From contig OY282382.1 in assembly GCA_958295905.1 (NCBI GenBank), positions 5,266,910-5,330,909 of the forward strand: a DNA stretch of 64,000 bases. The letters are read 5' to 3'. A program made the position numbers and the translations under genes. This DNA comes from an uncultured Vicinamibacterales bacterium (lineage in GTDB: Bacteria; Acidobacteriota; Vicinamibacteria; Vicinamibacterales; UBA8438). Positions 33,507 through 42,516 of this stretch are shown one piece after another (the stretch's first letter is position 1; every line of letters starts with the position of its first letter). The notes below the pieces were generated by a model. That model did not search any database. It was not told where the DNA came from and saw nothing but the letters and a program-made list of their open reading frames with translations.

Positions 33507-34619
33507 TCACCGTTGAAGCGCCGCGCCGTCGTAGATGGAGAAGGAGAACGGGTCCGGACCGCTTCCCTCCGCAAACGCCTGCTCGTCCAGACGCGCGCCG
33601 AGGAGCAGCGCCGGCAGGCCGTAGTTCCCTTCGTGGCACCGCGGCTCGTAGTAGATCCGGTTCTGCCCGCCGCTCTGACGCCTCAGCTCCTGCCGGATGG
33701 TCCACGGCGCCACCCACACCGTCGGATCCTCGATCGTGACCTCGTAGGCGAGCGTGTCCTCGTCGATACGCGTATACCGTTCGACGAGCCGCCGGTTCTC
33801 GGCCGAACCCTGGTACGGGAACTTGTGCGAGAAGTTCGCGGTCTCGACGACCAGCGTCTCGCCCTCCCAGCGGCCGCGCGAGTCGCCGTGCCGCAGGCGG
33901 ATGTGGCTCGGCGGATGGCTCCCGCCCAGGTTGACGATGCGCTGGAACCCCTGGCCCTGCCCGGTGTCGTAGGCGATCGCGATGGCGTCGGCGCCCTGCA
34001 CGATGCGGCGGTGCCCGTTCAGGTCGGGGGTGCGCCCCGACATGCACCGGTCGCCCAGACTCTGGTCCTCCGGGCCGTCGTGGCGGTTCATGCGGCCCCG
34101 CGTGTTGTAGTAGGGCGTGGTGTCGTACCGGCGCGGCGACGGAGGCCCGTACTCGCCCCCGGCGCATTGCGGCGCACTGTTCCGGCAGGTCTCGGTGTTT
34201 CGCAAGAGCATGGCGCGCCACTCGCGCTCCACCTCGTTCCGCTGCACGGCCTCGGGGGTGAGGGCGGGAATCCTCCCGTTCGGCGGGTCGACGACGAGCG
34301 ACGTGCGCGGGCCGGCCGGCCTCGCCGACGTGTAGACGGTGTTGTACGCCCCGCTGGGAAGAATCGCCGGGCGATCGAGCTGGGCCTGGTTCCGGGCGGC
34401 CCGCTCTTCCTCCGTGGCGAACTCCCGCCCGCCGACGTCCGGCGCCCGTTCCAGGGGCGTGGAGTACACGTCGAGCCAGATGCCCTCCAGGTCGGGATGC
34501 CCCCACCCGGTCGTGCTCGGAGCCTGACCCCTCAACGGAACGGCGCCTAGCTGCAGAATCACCGTGACGGCTGCGATCGCCGTGGCCACACCGAGCAACT
34601 CGAGCAGTCGTCGCCTCAT
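33507..34619 (-). CDS. Secreted PDLxGxW-family protein, paralogue 4
   Basis: 370 residues on the opposite strand to the array. Nearly collinear with the protein at 30071-31210: MRRRLLELLGVATAIA start, GWGHPDLEGIWLDVYSTPLE, RTSLVVDPPNGRIPALTPEA, GDRCMSGRTPDLNGHRRIVQ, GDSRGRWEGETLVVETANFS and YYEPRCHEGNYGLPALLLGA. The two are therefore recent duplicates now in inverted orientation about 3 kb apart. A signal peptide is present. R1-like hairpins lie between its stop and the DUF6152 gene. Function unknown. Confidence 0.75.
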   Translation of the reverse strand: MRRRLLELLGVATAIAAVTVILQLGAVPLRGQAPSTTGWGHPDLEGIWLDVYSTPLERAPDVGGREFATEEERAARNQAQLDRPAILPSGAYNTVYTSARPAGPRTSLVVDPPNGRIPALTPEAVQRNEVEREWRAMLLRNTETCRNSAPQCAGGEYGPPSPRRYDTTPYYNTRGRMNRHDGPEDQSLGDRCMSGRTPDLNGHRRIVQGADAIAIAYDTGQGQGFQRIVNLGGSHPPSHIRLRHGDSRGRWEGETLVVETANFSHKFPYQGSAENRRLVERYTRIDEDTLAYEVTIEDPTVWVAPWTIRQELRRQSGGQNRIYYEPRCHEGNYGLPALLLGARLDEQAFAEGSGPDPFSFSIYDGAALQR

Positions 34620-35093
34620 GTCCTTACCCCCCCTGAAATTGCGACTGACCTTCGATCCTTGCCCGCTGGCTGCCTGGCGTCAACTACTTTCCTCGGGCCG
34701 AGCTACCGTCCGGCCCGGCGCACGCAGCACGGTCTGCCGGCTCGGGCGCCGGCCGTGACGACGAAGCTCCAAGCTGGCGTTGATGGCCGTCAGCACGTCA
34801 TCGTCGAAAAGATCCCGCCGGCTTCTCGAGGCGGGTCGCGATCCAGCGTTCCACCTTACCAGCAGTCCGTGGTGAACCCCGCGTCGCACCGAGAGCGGCG
34901 AGGGTGCCAGCGGGCTGAAGAGCCCCGGCGGCGTCCAAGCCAGATCACGCGGTAGCACCAACCCGGCGGCGTCCAGGCCGGATCACGCGGATCGCGCGGT
35001 AGCGCACCCTGGTTTCGGTATAATCGACGTCCGGCGTCGGCGATCCCGTCTCCCGGTCGAAGTTCCGAATCGTCATCGAAACAGGTGTAAGGA
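34620..35093. other. Intergenic region with repeat R4 and a short tandem repeat
   Basis: No gene is supported. 34861-34920 (starting AGCAGTCCGTGGTGAACCCC) matches the inverted copy at 49081-49137. From 34925, CCCGGCGGCGTCC with GATCACGCGG is repeated in two diverged units of about 45 bp. A minus-strand open stretch near 34730-34860 has protein-like composition but no recognisable family. Confidence 0.65.
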
Positions 35094-37541
35094 ATGAATC
35101 GAACGCTTTCGGTGTGCCTCGCGGCGCCGCTCGCGGGGTTCGTGGCCGGCGGCGCCGCCGGCCAGTCGTTCGAGGCGGACGTGGCGCCGCTCGTCGAGAT
35201 GTCGTGCCTGGCGTGCCACGGCCCCCGGACGGCGACCCCGCTCGACATCGGCAGTCTGGGCCACGACCTGTCCGACCGCGCCACGTTCCGCGCATGGGAA
35301 CGCATCTACGAGCGGGTGGAGAACGGCGAGATGCCCCCCCGCGGCGTCCGGCGTCCGGACGCGGCGGTGGTCGAGACCGCCCTCGGGTCGCTGAAGCGGG
35401 CCCTCGTCGACGCGAACCTCGCGGCCCGGAACGGCCCGCGGACCCCGCTGCGCCGGCTCACGCGCCTCGAGTACGCGCACACCATCCAGGACCTGCTGAG
35501 GGTCGACGAAGCGGTCGGTCTGGACCTGTCGCGGGGACTGCCGGCGGAAGCCGACTCCGGCGGGTTCGACACGGTGGCCGCGAACCAGAGCATGTCGCCG
35601 CTGCACGTGCGCGCCTACCTCGAGGCGGCCGACCGGGCGCTGGACGCGGCCATCCGGACCGACCCGCGGCCGGAGCGGACCGAGCACCGGATCGAGTACG
35701 TGAACTCGGGGTACCTGCCGATCATCGAGAACGCGGAAGCCCTGGGGCTCGGCATCGTCAAGAAGCTGGACGACGCTTACGCGGCGTTCTTCGACTTCGG
35801 CTCGACCTACACGTTCCACAGCGCGACCGAGGGCTTCCTGACGGCCCTGCCGGGCCGCTACCGCGTCACCGTGGACGCCTATCCGTACCAGGCGGAGACG
35901 CCGGTGACGGTGATGGTGTACCGCGGGAAGATGGCGGGGGTCGCGGCGTCGCTCGACGAGCTGATGGGCACGTTCGACCTGACGGGGCCGCGGGCGGTGG
36001 AGTTCACGCCGTATCTCCGCCCCGGGGACCTGATCGGTCTCTCGGTCGCCGATCTCGACGTACCCCCCCAAGCCGCGTCCTTCCTGACGCTGGACGATCC
36101 CTCCAAGGGCTACGGCGGCATGAAGGACTACCCGGGCGAAGGTATCGCGTTCAGGTCGCTGACCATCGACGGGCCGCTCCTCGATGGCGACGCGTGGCCG
36201 CCGGCGAGCACCCGCGATCTGCTGGCCGGGGTCGAGTTCGACGACTTCGGCGCGGTTCGCCTCACGAAGCCGCCCTACGATCACGTCGTCGACATCGTGG
36301 CGCGGTTCGCGCCGCGCGCGTTCCGCCGGCCCCTCGAGGAGGGCGAGCTGGAGGCGTACGCCAGCCTCGCCGAGCCGTTGCTGGCCGAGGGGCGGCCGTT
36401 CATCGAAGCGGTCCGCGTGCCCCTGCGGGCGATTCTCAGCGCGCCGGCGTTCCTCTACCAGATGGGCGACGCGGGCCCCCTCGACGACTTCGCGCTGGCG
36501 TCGCGGCTGTCCTACTTCCTGTGGCGCAGCATGCCCGACGCCCGGCTGTTCGACGCCGCCCGCGCCGGGCGGCTGTCCGACCCCGCGGTGCTCGCCGGGC
36601 ACGTCGACCGGATGCTCGACGACGGCAGAGCCGAGCGGTTCGTGCGCGACTTCGCGGGGCAGGCGTTCCGCCTCTACGAGTTGCGGGCGACCAGCCCCGA
36701 CGCCGGGCTCTACCCCGAGTACGACGACCGGCTCGGGCAGGCGATGGCGCAGGAAACCGAGCTGTTCCTGCGCGAGCTGGTCGACGAGAACCGGGGGGTG
36801 GACCACCTCGTGGCGGCCGACTTCACCTTCACGAACCGCCGCCTCGCCGAGCACTACGGCCTGTCCGGCGTCGCGGGGCAGCAGATGCGCCGGGTGGCCC
36901 TGCCCGAGGACAGCCCCCGCGGTGGGTTGATGACGCACGCCAGCGTGCTCAAGGTGACCGCGAACGGCACGACGACCTCGCCGGTGCCGCGGGGCAACTT
37001 CGTGCTCGCCAACCTGCTCGGAAAGCCCCCGGCTCCGCCCCCGCCCGGCATCGAGGGGCTCGAGCCCGACACCCGCGGCACGACGACGATTCGCGAGCAG
37101 TTGACGGCGCACCGCGCGAACCCCGTCTGCGCGAGCTGCCACCGGTCCATCGACCCTCCGGGCTTCGCCCTCGAGTCGTTCGATCCGATCGGCGGCTTCC
37201 GGACGAACTATCGGGCGACCGGCGGTCAGGCCACCTTCGGCGGATTCACGGTGCCCCTGCCGTTCACCGAGGGCCCGCCGGTCGACCCGAGCGGCGTCAC
37301 CCCGGCCGGCGACGCCTTCGCGGACATCGCCGAGTACAAGGCACTGATGATCCGGAACGACCTCGAGCAGGTGGCCCGCCACCTCGCCTCGCAGCTCCTG
37401 GTCTACTCGACCGGGGCCGAGATAGAGTTCGCGGACCGCGACGCGGTGGAGACCATCGTGGCGCGGCTCGGCGACGGCGGATACCCCATCAGAAGCATGA
37501 TCCACGAGGTCGCGCAGAGCGATCTCTTCAGGAGCCGATAG
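35094..37541 (+). CDS. DUF1592-family (planctomycete cytochrome type) secreted protein, copy 1
   Basis: 815 residues with a signal peptide (to about 23). A PSCyt1-type haem site (Cys38, Cys41, His42 in CLACHG) opens the protein. DUF1587 (LTRLEYAHTIQDLLRV), a beta-rich middle, DUF1595, DUF1592 (DFALASRLSYFLWRSMPDAR), DUF1588 (FVLANLLGKPPAPPPPG) with a second CxxCH (Cys679, Cys682, His683 in CASCHRSIDPPGFALESFD) and DUF1585 follow. It would be a periplasmic c-type haem protein of unknown redox role. The DUF1552 gene begins three bases after its stop, the conserved pairing. Seen again in inverted form at 43995-48061. Confidence 0.88.
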   Translation: MNRTLSVCLAAPLAGFVAGGAAGQSFEADVAPLVEMSCLACHGPRTATPLDIGSLGHDLSDRATFRAWERIYERVENGEMPPRGVRRPDAAVVETALGSLKRALVDANLAARNGPRTPLRRLTRLEYAHTIQDLLRVDEAVGLDLSRGLPAEADSGGFDTVAANQSMSPLHVRAYLEAADRALDAAIRTDPRPERTEHRIEYVNSGYLPIIENAEALGLGIVKKLDDAYAAFFDFGSTYTFHSATEGFLTALPGRYRVTVDAYPYQAETPVTVMVYRGKMAGVAASLDELMGTFDLTGPRAVEFTPYLRPGDLIGLSVADLDVPPQAASFLTLDDPSKGYGGMKDYPGEGIAFRSLTIDGPLLDGDAWPPASTRDLLAGVEFDDFGAVRLTKPPYDHVVDIVARFAPRAFRRPLEEGELEAYASLAEPLLAEGRPFIEAVRVPLRAILSAPAFLYQMGDAGPLDDFALASRLSYFLWRSMPDARLFDAARAGRLSDPAVLAGHVDRMLDDGRAERFVRDFAGQAFRLYELRATSPDAGLYPEYDDRLGQAMAQETELFLRELVDENRGVDHLVAADFTFTNRRLAEHYGLSGVAGQQMRRVALPEDSPRGGLMTHASVLKVTANGTTTSPVPRGNFVLANLLGKPPAPPPPGIEGLEPDTRGTTTIREQLTAHRANPVCASCHRSIDPPGFALESFDPIGGFRTNYRATGGQATFGGFTVPLPFTEGPPVDPSGVTPAGDAFADIAEYKALMIRNDLEQVARHLASQLLVYSTGAEIEFADRDAVETIVARLGDGGYPIRSMIHEVAQSDLFRSR

Positions 37542-37544
37542 CCC

Positions 37545-38816
37545 ATGATCCTCACGCGACCTGTCAACCGACGCACGTTCCTGCGGGCCTCCGGCGTGGC
37601 CATGGGCCTGCCGCTGCTCGAGTCGATGGCGCCGGCGCTGGCCCGCGCCGCGGCGGTCGAGGCGCCGCGGCGGATGGTCACCATCTGCTCCACCCTCGGG
37701 CTGTACTCGTCGTCGTGGTTCCCCAGGACGGCCGGAGCCGGCTACGAGGCGACCGAGTACCTGCGCCTCATCGACGAGCACCGCCCGCGGTACACGCTGT
37801 TCTCGGGCTTCTCCCACGAGGAGCAGAGCGGACGCCAGCCGCACAACTCCGAGATCACGTGGCTGACCGCGGCGCGGCGTCCCGGACTCGACGGTTTCCG
37901 CAACACCGTCTCGCTCGACCAGGTGGCGGCCGACGAGCTCGGCTACGTGACGCGCTTCCCGTCGGTGGTGCTCGGGACGTTGAGCTCGCAGAGCCAGTCG
38001 TTCACCACGAGCGGTGCCATGGTGCCGGCCGAGACCAGCCCCGCCAACCTGTTCAAGAAGCTCTTCCTGCAGGGCACGCCCGAGGAGGTCGAGCGCGAGG
38101 CGCAGAGTCTCAACGACGGCGGCAGCATTCTCGACCGCCTGAAGTCGCAGACGACGGCGCTTCGCGGCCGCGTCAGCGCGGCCGACCGGCAGAAGCTCGA
38201 CGCCTACTTCGACGCAGTGCGGGCGGCCGAGCAGGAGCTCACCGAGGTGCAGGCGTGGCTCGACCGGCCGAAGCCGGTGGTCGGCGGGGAGCCGCCCACG
38301 GACATCCCGAACCCGGCCGACCTCATCGGCCGCATCCGGCTGATGTTCCGCATGATTCCGCTGATCCTGGAGACGGACTCGTCGCGCGTGGTCAGCATGA
38401 TGATTCACGACCACGGCGTCGTGCCGCAGGTGCAGGGAGTGAACGGCGATCAGCACAGCCTGTCGCACCACGGGCAGGACGAGGCGAAGATCGCGCAGTT
38501 GAAGAAGGTCGAGGCCGAGGTCGTGAGCGCCTTCGGCGACCTCCTGACCGACCTCCGGGGGCGCGGCGACGCGGGCGGCTCGCTGCTCGACAAGACGACG
38601 GTCCTGTTCGGCAGCAACCTCGGCAACGCCAACGCCCACACGCCGGTCGACCTGCCGATTCTCGTCGCCGGCGGCACCTTCGCGCACGGGAAGCACATCG
38701 TGCACGAAGGCGGGCACAACGCGCCGTTGTGCAACCTGTTCGTGACGCTGCTGCAGGCGATGGGGGTCGAGGCGGACTCGTTCGGCCAGAGCACCGGCAC
38801 CCTGACCTGGTCGTGA
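37545..38816 (+). CDS. DUF1552-family Tat-exported protein, copy 1
   Basis: 423 residues. The twin-arginine signal NRRTFLRASGVAMGLPLLES indicates folded export. The body contains the family's ICSTLGLYSSSWFP, GFSHEEQ, SLDQVAA, SLNDGGSILDRLK and the C-terminal HNAPLCNLFVTLLQAMGVE blocks, related in fold to alkaline-phosphatase-like DUF1501 proteins. It is the constant partner of DUF1592 proteins; the function of the pair is unknown. The start follows AGGAGCCGATAGCCC and overlaps nothing. Translational coupling with the upstream gene is likely. Confidence 0.87.
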   Translation: MILTRPVNRRTFLRASGVAMGLPLLESMAPALARAAAVEAPRRMVTICSTLGLYSSSWFPRTAGAGYEATEYLRLIDEHRPRYTLFSGFSHEEQSGRQPHNSEITWLTAARRPGLDGFRNTVSLDQVAADELGYVTRFPSVVLGTLSSQSQSFTTSGAMVPAETSPANLFKKLFLQGTPEEVEREAQSLNDGGSILDRLKSQTTALRGRVSAADRQKLDAYFDAVRAAEQELTEVQAWLDRPKPVVGGEPPTDIPNPADLIGRIRLMFRMIPLILETDSSRVVSMMIHDHGVVPQVQGVNGDQHSLSHHGQDEAKIAQLKKVEAEVVSAFGDLLTDLRGRGDAGGSLLDKTTVLFGSNLGNANAHTPVDLPILVAGGTFAHGKHIVHEGGHNAPLCNLFVTLLQAMGVEADSFGQSTGTLTWS

Positions 38817-38867
38817 CGGCGGCACGCGGCGACAGCCGCGGGGAACCGGGCCCGTCCTTCGTTCCGG

Positions 38868-39110
38868 AGGGCGGCCCGGCGGACGACTCGCTGCGCCGCG
38901 ACCGAATCGTCAAGCAGCGCCTCTACGCGCGCCTCGGCATCCCCGAGTACCGGATTCTCGCGCTGCCCGACGCCCCGGCATCGAGGTGTACCGCGATGCG
39001 GGCGGGACGGGCTACCGCAGCGTCACCGCGCACCACCCCGGGGAGAAGATTCGACCGCTTGCCCGCCCGGCGGCCAAGGTTGCGTTGGCGGCTCCCACAG
39101 TCGATTCCGG
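38868..39110 (+). pseudogene. Uma2-family nuclease C-terminal remnant
   Basis: DDSLRRDRIVKQRLYARLGI PEYRILALPDAP is followed, after a frame change near 38975, by GIEVYRDAGGTGYRSVTAHH PGEKIRPLA. This is the C-terminal half of a Uma2 (DUF820) restriction-endonuclease-like protein (compare the intact gene at 59179-59763). The N-terminal half and catalytic residues upstream are missing. Confidence 0.65.
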
Positions 39111-39220
39111 TGCGCACCTCCGCCGAGCACCCGATCCCGAATGCTCGACTTCAGGAACCGACCGGAGCTCGGCATGACAGTCACGTTTGTCGCGGACGTG
39201 AAGCCGCGTAGGGGGACGTA

Positions 39221-40582
39221 GTGTTGTTGGCGTACATCGTCGCTGGACTCGCCGTGACCCTGCTCGCCTCGGCTGCCGCGTGGTTCTGGAAGCAATGCTT
39301 CGGGAACCCGGACCCGGCCGGCGTCCGGTCGTCCGTGGACGGGGCGCTGCAGGGGCAGCCCACGGACGCCCGGTGGCCCGGGACCCCGAAGGATCAGCCC
39401 GCGGACGCCCCGTTGCCACCCGACGGGACCCCGAAGGAGCAACCCACGAACACCCGGTTGCCACCCGACGGGACCCCGAAGGAGCAACCCGCCGACACCC
39501 CGGTGCCACCAGACGGAACCCCGAAGGGGCAGCCCGCCGACACCCCGGTACCACCAGACGGGACCCCGAAGGAGCAGCCCGCGGAAACCCCGGTGCCACC
39601 AGACGGAACTCCGAAGGAACAACCCGCCGACACCCCGGTGCCACCAGACGGGACCCCGAAGGAGCAACCCGCGGAAACCCCGGTGCCACCAGACGGAACC
39701 CCGAAGGGGCAGCCCGCCGACACCCCGGTGCCACCCGACGGGACCCCGAAGGAGCAACCCACGGACACCCGGTTGCCGCCAGACGGGACCCCGAAGGAGC
39801 AACCCGCCGACACCCCGGTGCCACCAGACGAGACCCCGAAGGAGCAACCCGCCGACACCCCGGTGCCGCCAGACGGAATTCCGAAGGAGCAACCCGCGGA
39901 AACCCCGGTACCACCAGACGGGACCCCAAAGGAGCAGCCCGCGGAAACCCCGGTGCCGCCAGACGGAACTCCGAAGGAGCAACCCGCCGACACCCCGGTG
40001 CCACCAGACGGAACTCCGCAGGAGCAACCCGCGGAAACCCCGGTGCCACCAGACGGGACCCCGCAGGGGCAAGAGGAAACGGCGGCTCCCGCTGCGCCGC
40101 TCGGGGTACGCTGGAGCTGGCGCCGCCACCGGCCGTCGGGGCTGCAGTTCCTCCGCGTCATCGTTGCCAACGCAGGGCCGAACGCAGCGGCCGTGACCCG
40201 CGTTCGGCTCAAGATGAGCGCCAAGCTGACTGACCACGCCGACCCGCCCGCCGATCTCCTGGAGGCGTCCGACTACGCCGCCGAGCTGTTCGGACCGGAC
40301 ACCGGGGGCGTTCCGCTGCCGCGCACGATCGAGCCGGGCGGCAGCACCGAGGCCTACTTTCCAAGCCGTGACGTAGCCGACTGGCTGTACGGCGTCGCGG
40401 AGAGCGACAACCTCGACCGCAACGAGTGCCATCTGGCCCCCGAGTGCGTGGACGCTACCGGGGTAAGCCATCCTGCGAAAAGGAAGGTGGACTACGAGAC
40501 GTGGTTGAGGCACGGGCACGGACCGTCGCTGCAGCAGTACGCGGACGGGCGGGACCCGCAATCGGCCGGCGACCATGATTGA
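39221..40582 (+). CDS. Membrane-anchored protein with fifteen 15-residue Pro-rich repeats
   Basis: 453 residues from a GTG preceded by AGGGGG. A single N-terminal helix (LLAYIVAGLAVTLLASAAAW F, about 2-23) would anchor it in the inner membrane. Residues about 54-283 are tandem copies of GTPKEQPADTPVPPD (15 residues, 45 bp), expected to form an extended stalk. The C-terminal domain (about 292-453; LGVRWSWRRHRPSGLQFLRV) has the look of a small beta-rich domain with paired cysteines (CHLAPEC). I recognise no family for it. Antisense frames are also open because of the 45-bp period, but the anchor, stalk and domain order and ribosome site favour this strand. Confidence 0.65.
   Translation: MLLAYIVAGLAVTLLASAAAWFWKQCFGNPDPAGVRSSVDGALQGQPTDARWPGTPKDQPADAPLPPDGTPKEQPTNTRLPPDGTPKEQPADTPVPPDGTPKGQPADTPVPPDGTPKEQPAETPVPPDGTPKEQPADTPVPPDGTPKEQPAETPVPPDGTPKGQPADTPVPPDGTPKEQPTDTRLPPDGTPKEQPADTPVPPDETPKEQPADTPVPPDGIPKEQPAETPVPPDGTPKEQPAETPVPPDGTPKEQPADTPVPPDGTPQEQPAETPVPPDGTPQGQEETAAPAAPLGVRWSWRRHRPSGLQFLRVIVANAGPNAAAVTRVRLKMSAKLTDHADPPADLLEASDYAAELFGPDTGGVPLPRTIEPGGSTEAYFPSRDVADWLYGVAESDNLDRNECHLAPECVDATGVSHPAKRKVDYETWLRHGHGPSLQQYADGRDPQSAGDHD
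39380..40054 (+). repeat. 45-bp coding tandem repeat, fifteen units
   Basis: Units start GGGACCCCGAAGGAGCAACC and vary mainly at AD/AE and PV/RL codons. A partial sixteenth unit follows to about 40070. Copy number probably varies between strains. Confidence 0.92.
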
Positions 40583-40605
40583 CGCCTGACCGGGCGGTGA
40601 GCAGC

Positions 40606-42345
40606 ATGAAGGGAATGGGGGCGAGCATGGACAGGAAAACGTGGCGCAGGACCGCTCGGGCATGGACCGGAGCGTTGACGCTGGCGGTCGCCGCCGCCTC
40701 GGGCAGCGGACTCGCGGCGGCGCAGGACCGCGACTACGAGCCGGTGACCGACGCCATGCTCGCCAACCCCGACCCCGCCGACTGGCTGCACTGGCGGCGG
40801 ACGCTCGACGGCTGGGGCTACAGCCCCCTCGACCAGATCGACCGGGACAACGTGCACCGGCTCGGGCTGGTGTGGTCGTGGACGATGGCCCCCGGCGTCG
40901 CCCAGGCGACCCCCATCGTCCACGACGGCGTGATGTATCTCCCCAGTCCCCTCAACGTGGTGCAGGCTCTGGACGCCGTCACCGGCGACCTGATCTGGGA
41001 GTACCGCAAAACGTTCGAGGGGTCGCCGGACGACTCGTTCCGCGCCCGCACCCGGTCGATCGCGATCTACGACGACAAGATCTACGTGAACACCAACGAC
41101 GCCCACATCGTCGCCCTCGACGCCCGCAACGGCGAGGTGGTCTGGGACCACACCGTCGCCGACACCCGGCTCGGCTACCGCTACACCAACGGCCCCATCG
41201 TCGTCGACGGCCGGATCATCGCCGGCATGACCGGCTGCGAGCGCTACAAGGACGGCACGTGCTTCATCTCCGCCCACGACGCCCGCACCGGAGCCGAGCT
41301 CTGGCGCACATCGACCATCGCCCAGCCCGGCGACCCCGGCGGCGACACCTGGGGCGACCTGCCGGCGACGTTCCGGTCCGGCGGCGACGCGTGGATTCCC
41401 GGCAGCTACGACCCCGCCACCGGCCTCACCTACTGGTCCACCTCGCAGGCCAAACCGTGGGCGCGGCTGTCCCGGGGCACCGACGGCGACGCCCTCTACA
41501 CGAACAGCGCCCTCGCCCTCGATCCGGAGACCGGCCGCCTCGCGTGGTACTACCAGTTCGTGCCCGGCGAGACCCACGACCTCGACGAGGTGTTCGAGAG
41601 CGTGCTCATCGATCACCGCGGACGGCAGTCGCTGTTCAAGATGGGCAAGCTGGGCATCCTGTGGGAGCTCGACCGCGCCACCGGCGCGTTCATCGCCGCC
41701 CACGACCTCGGCTATCAGACCCTGGTCGACGTCGACCCGGTGACCGGGCGGACCGCCTACCGGCCGGGCACGATTCCGAACCCGGGCGAGGAGCTCGAGT
41801 TCTGCCCCGACTTCCAGGGCATCCGCAACTGGCGCGCCTCGGCCTATCACCCCGGGACCGGGATGCTCTACATCCCCATCCACCCGACCTGCGTCCGGGG
41901 TACCTTCAACGAGGTGGCGCGCGAGCCGCATCCGACCGGCGACTTCTACTACTACGGCAACCCGCGGTGGACCGGCTGGCAGTCGGCGGGCCGGCTCCCC
42001 CACCCGAAGAGCCCCGACCACGACGGCCACCTCGTGGCCATCGACATCGACACCGGCGAGGTCCGCTGGCGCCACTCGACCCGGCTGCGTTCGCTCGCCG
42101 CCGCCCTGACCACCGCCGGCGGCCTCGTGGTCACCGCGGACGGCGACCGGTATCTCTACGTCAACGACGTCGAGACCGGGGACGTGCTGTTCCGGACCCG
42201 GTTCCCGTCGCCGCCGCAGGGGTTCCCCATCACCTACGCCGTCGACGGCCGGCAGTACTTGGCGGTTCCCGTCGGTGGGGGCCGGGTGCCGGGGGCGCCG
42301 AACGCGCTGTACGTGCTCGCCCTGCCGGAGCCGGCGGCGCGGTAG
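40606..42345 (+). CDS. PQQ-dependent (quinoprotein) dehydrogenase-like protein
   Basis: About 579 residues from ATG 40606 (40627 also plausible). A signal peptide ends near SGLAAAQDRDYEPV. The eight-bladed propeller of quinoprotein dehydrogenases is evident: DWLHWRRTLDGWGYSPLDQI DR, VHDGVMYLPSPLNVVQALDA, MTGCERYKDGTCFISAHDAR TGAELWRT, GLTYWSTSQAKPW, FQGIRNWRASAYHPGTGMLY and the closing FPITYAVDGRQYLAVPVGGG. The final block is the typical C-terminal quinoprotein signature. The Cys pair near GMTGC is not the adjacent Cys-Cys of methanol dehydrogenase. Likely a periplasmic oxidase of an alcohol or sugar feeding electrons to cytochromes, perhaps those encoded nearby. Substrate unknown. Confidence 0.85.
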   Translation: MKGMGASMDRKTWRRTARAWTGALTLAVAAASGSGLAAAQDRDYEPVTDAMLANPDPADWLHWRRTLDGWGYSPLDQIDRDNVHRLGLVWSWTMAPGVAQATPIVHDGVMYLPSPLNVVQALDAVTGDLIWEYRKTFEGSPDDSFRARTRSIAIYDDKIYVNTNDAHIVALDARNGEVVWDHTVADTRLGYRYTNGPIVVDGRIIAGMTGCERYKDGTCFISAHDARTGAELWRTSTIAQPGDPGGDTWGDLPATFRSGGDAWIPGSYDPATGLTYWSTSQAKPWARLSRGTDGDALYTNSALALDPETGRLAWYYQFVPGETHDLDEVFESVLIDHRGRQSLFKMGKLGILWELDRATGAFIAAHDLGYQTLVDVDPVTGRTAYRPGTIPNPGEELEFCPDFQGIRNWRASAYHPGTGMLYIPIHPTCVRGTFNEVAREPHPTGDFYYYGNPRWTGWQSAGRLPHPKSPDHDGHLVAIDIDTGEVRWRHSTRLRSLAAALTTAGGLVVTADGDRYLYVNDVETGDVLFRTRFPSPPQGFPITYAVDGRQYLAVPVGGGRVPGAPNALYVLALPEPAAR

Positions 42346-42516
42346 GTCCGTGGCCGGGGCGTTGCGCGCCTGAAGAATCTCCTGAAGAGCTGTGAGTCTG
42401 ACGCGGTAAGGTCACGCTCGGTCATCGGCCCCGGCACGAGGGCCGCGTTGGTGGTGCCGATCTGCCGGCGGGCAATCTGGTGTCGTTCACCGAAGGGGGC
42501 GGCGCTGGCTAGCGGG

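Noticed and set aside
34680..34961. Minus-strand open stretch containing LFDDDVLTAINASLELRR
   Set aside because: Protein-like composition over about 40 residues only, with no family match and overlap with repeats.
35073..39211. Very long open frames on both strands across the DUF1592-DUF1552 cassette
   Set aside because: They overlap convincing genes with signal peptides, haem motifs and a Tat signal. In such GC-rich DNA other frames stay open by composition; their products are Arg/Pro/Gly-rich without domains.
39012..40663. Antisense open frames through the 45-bp repeat array
   Set aside because: A 45-bp period keeps all frames open. Only the plus strand has an anchor helix, a ribosome site and a plausible C-terminal domain.
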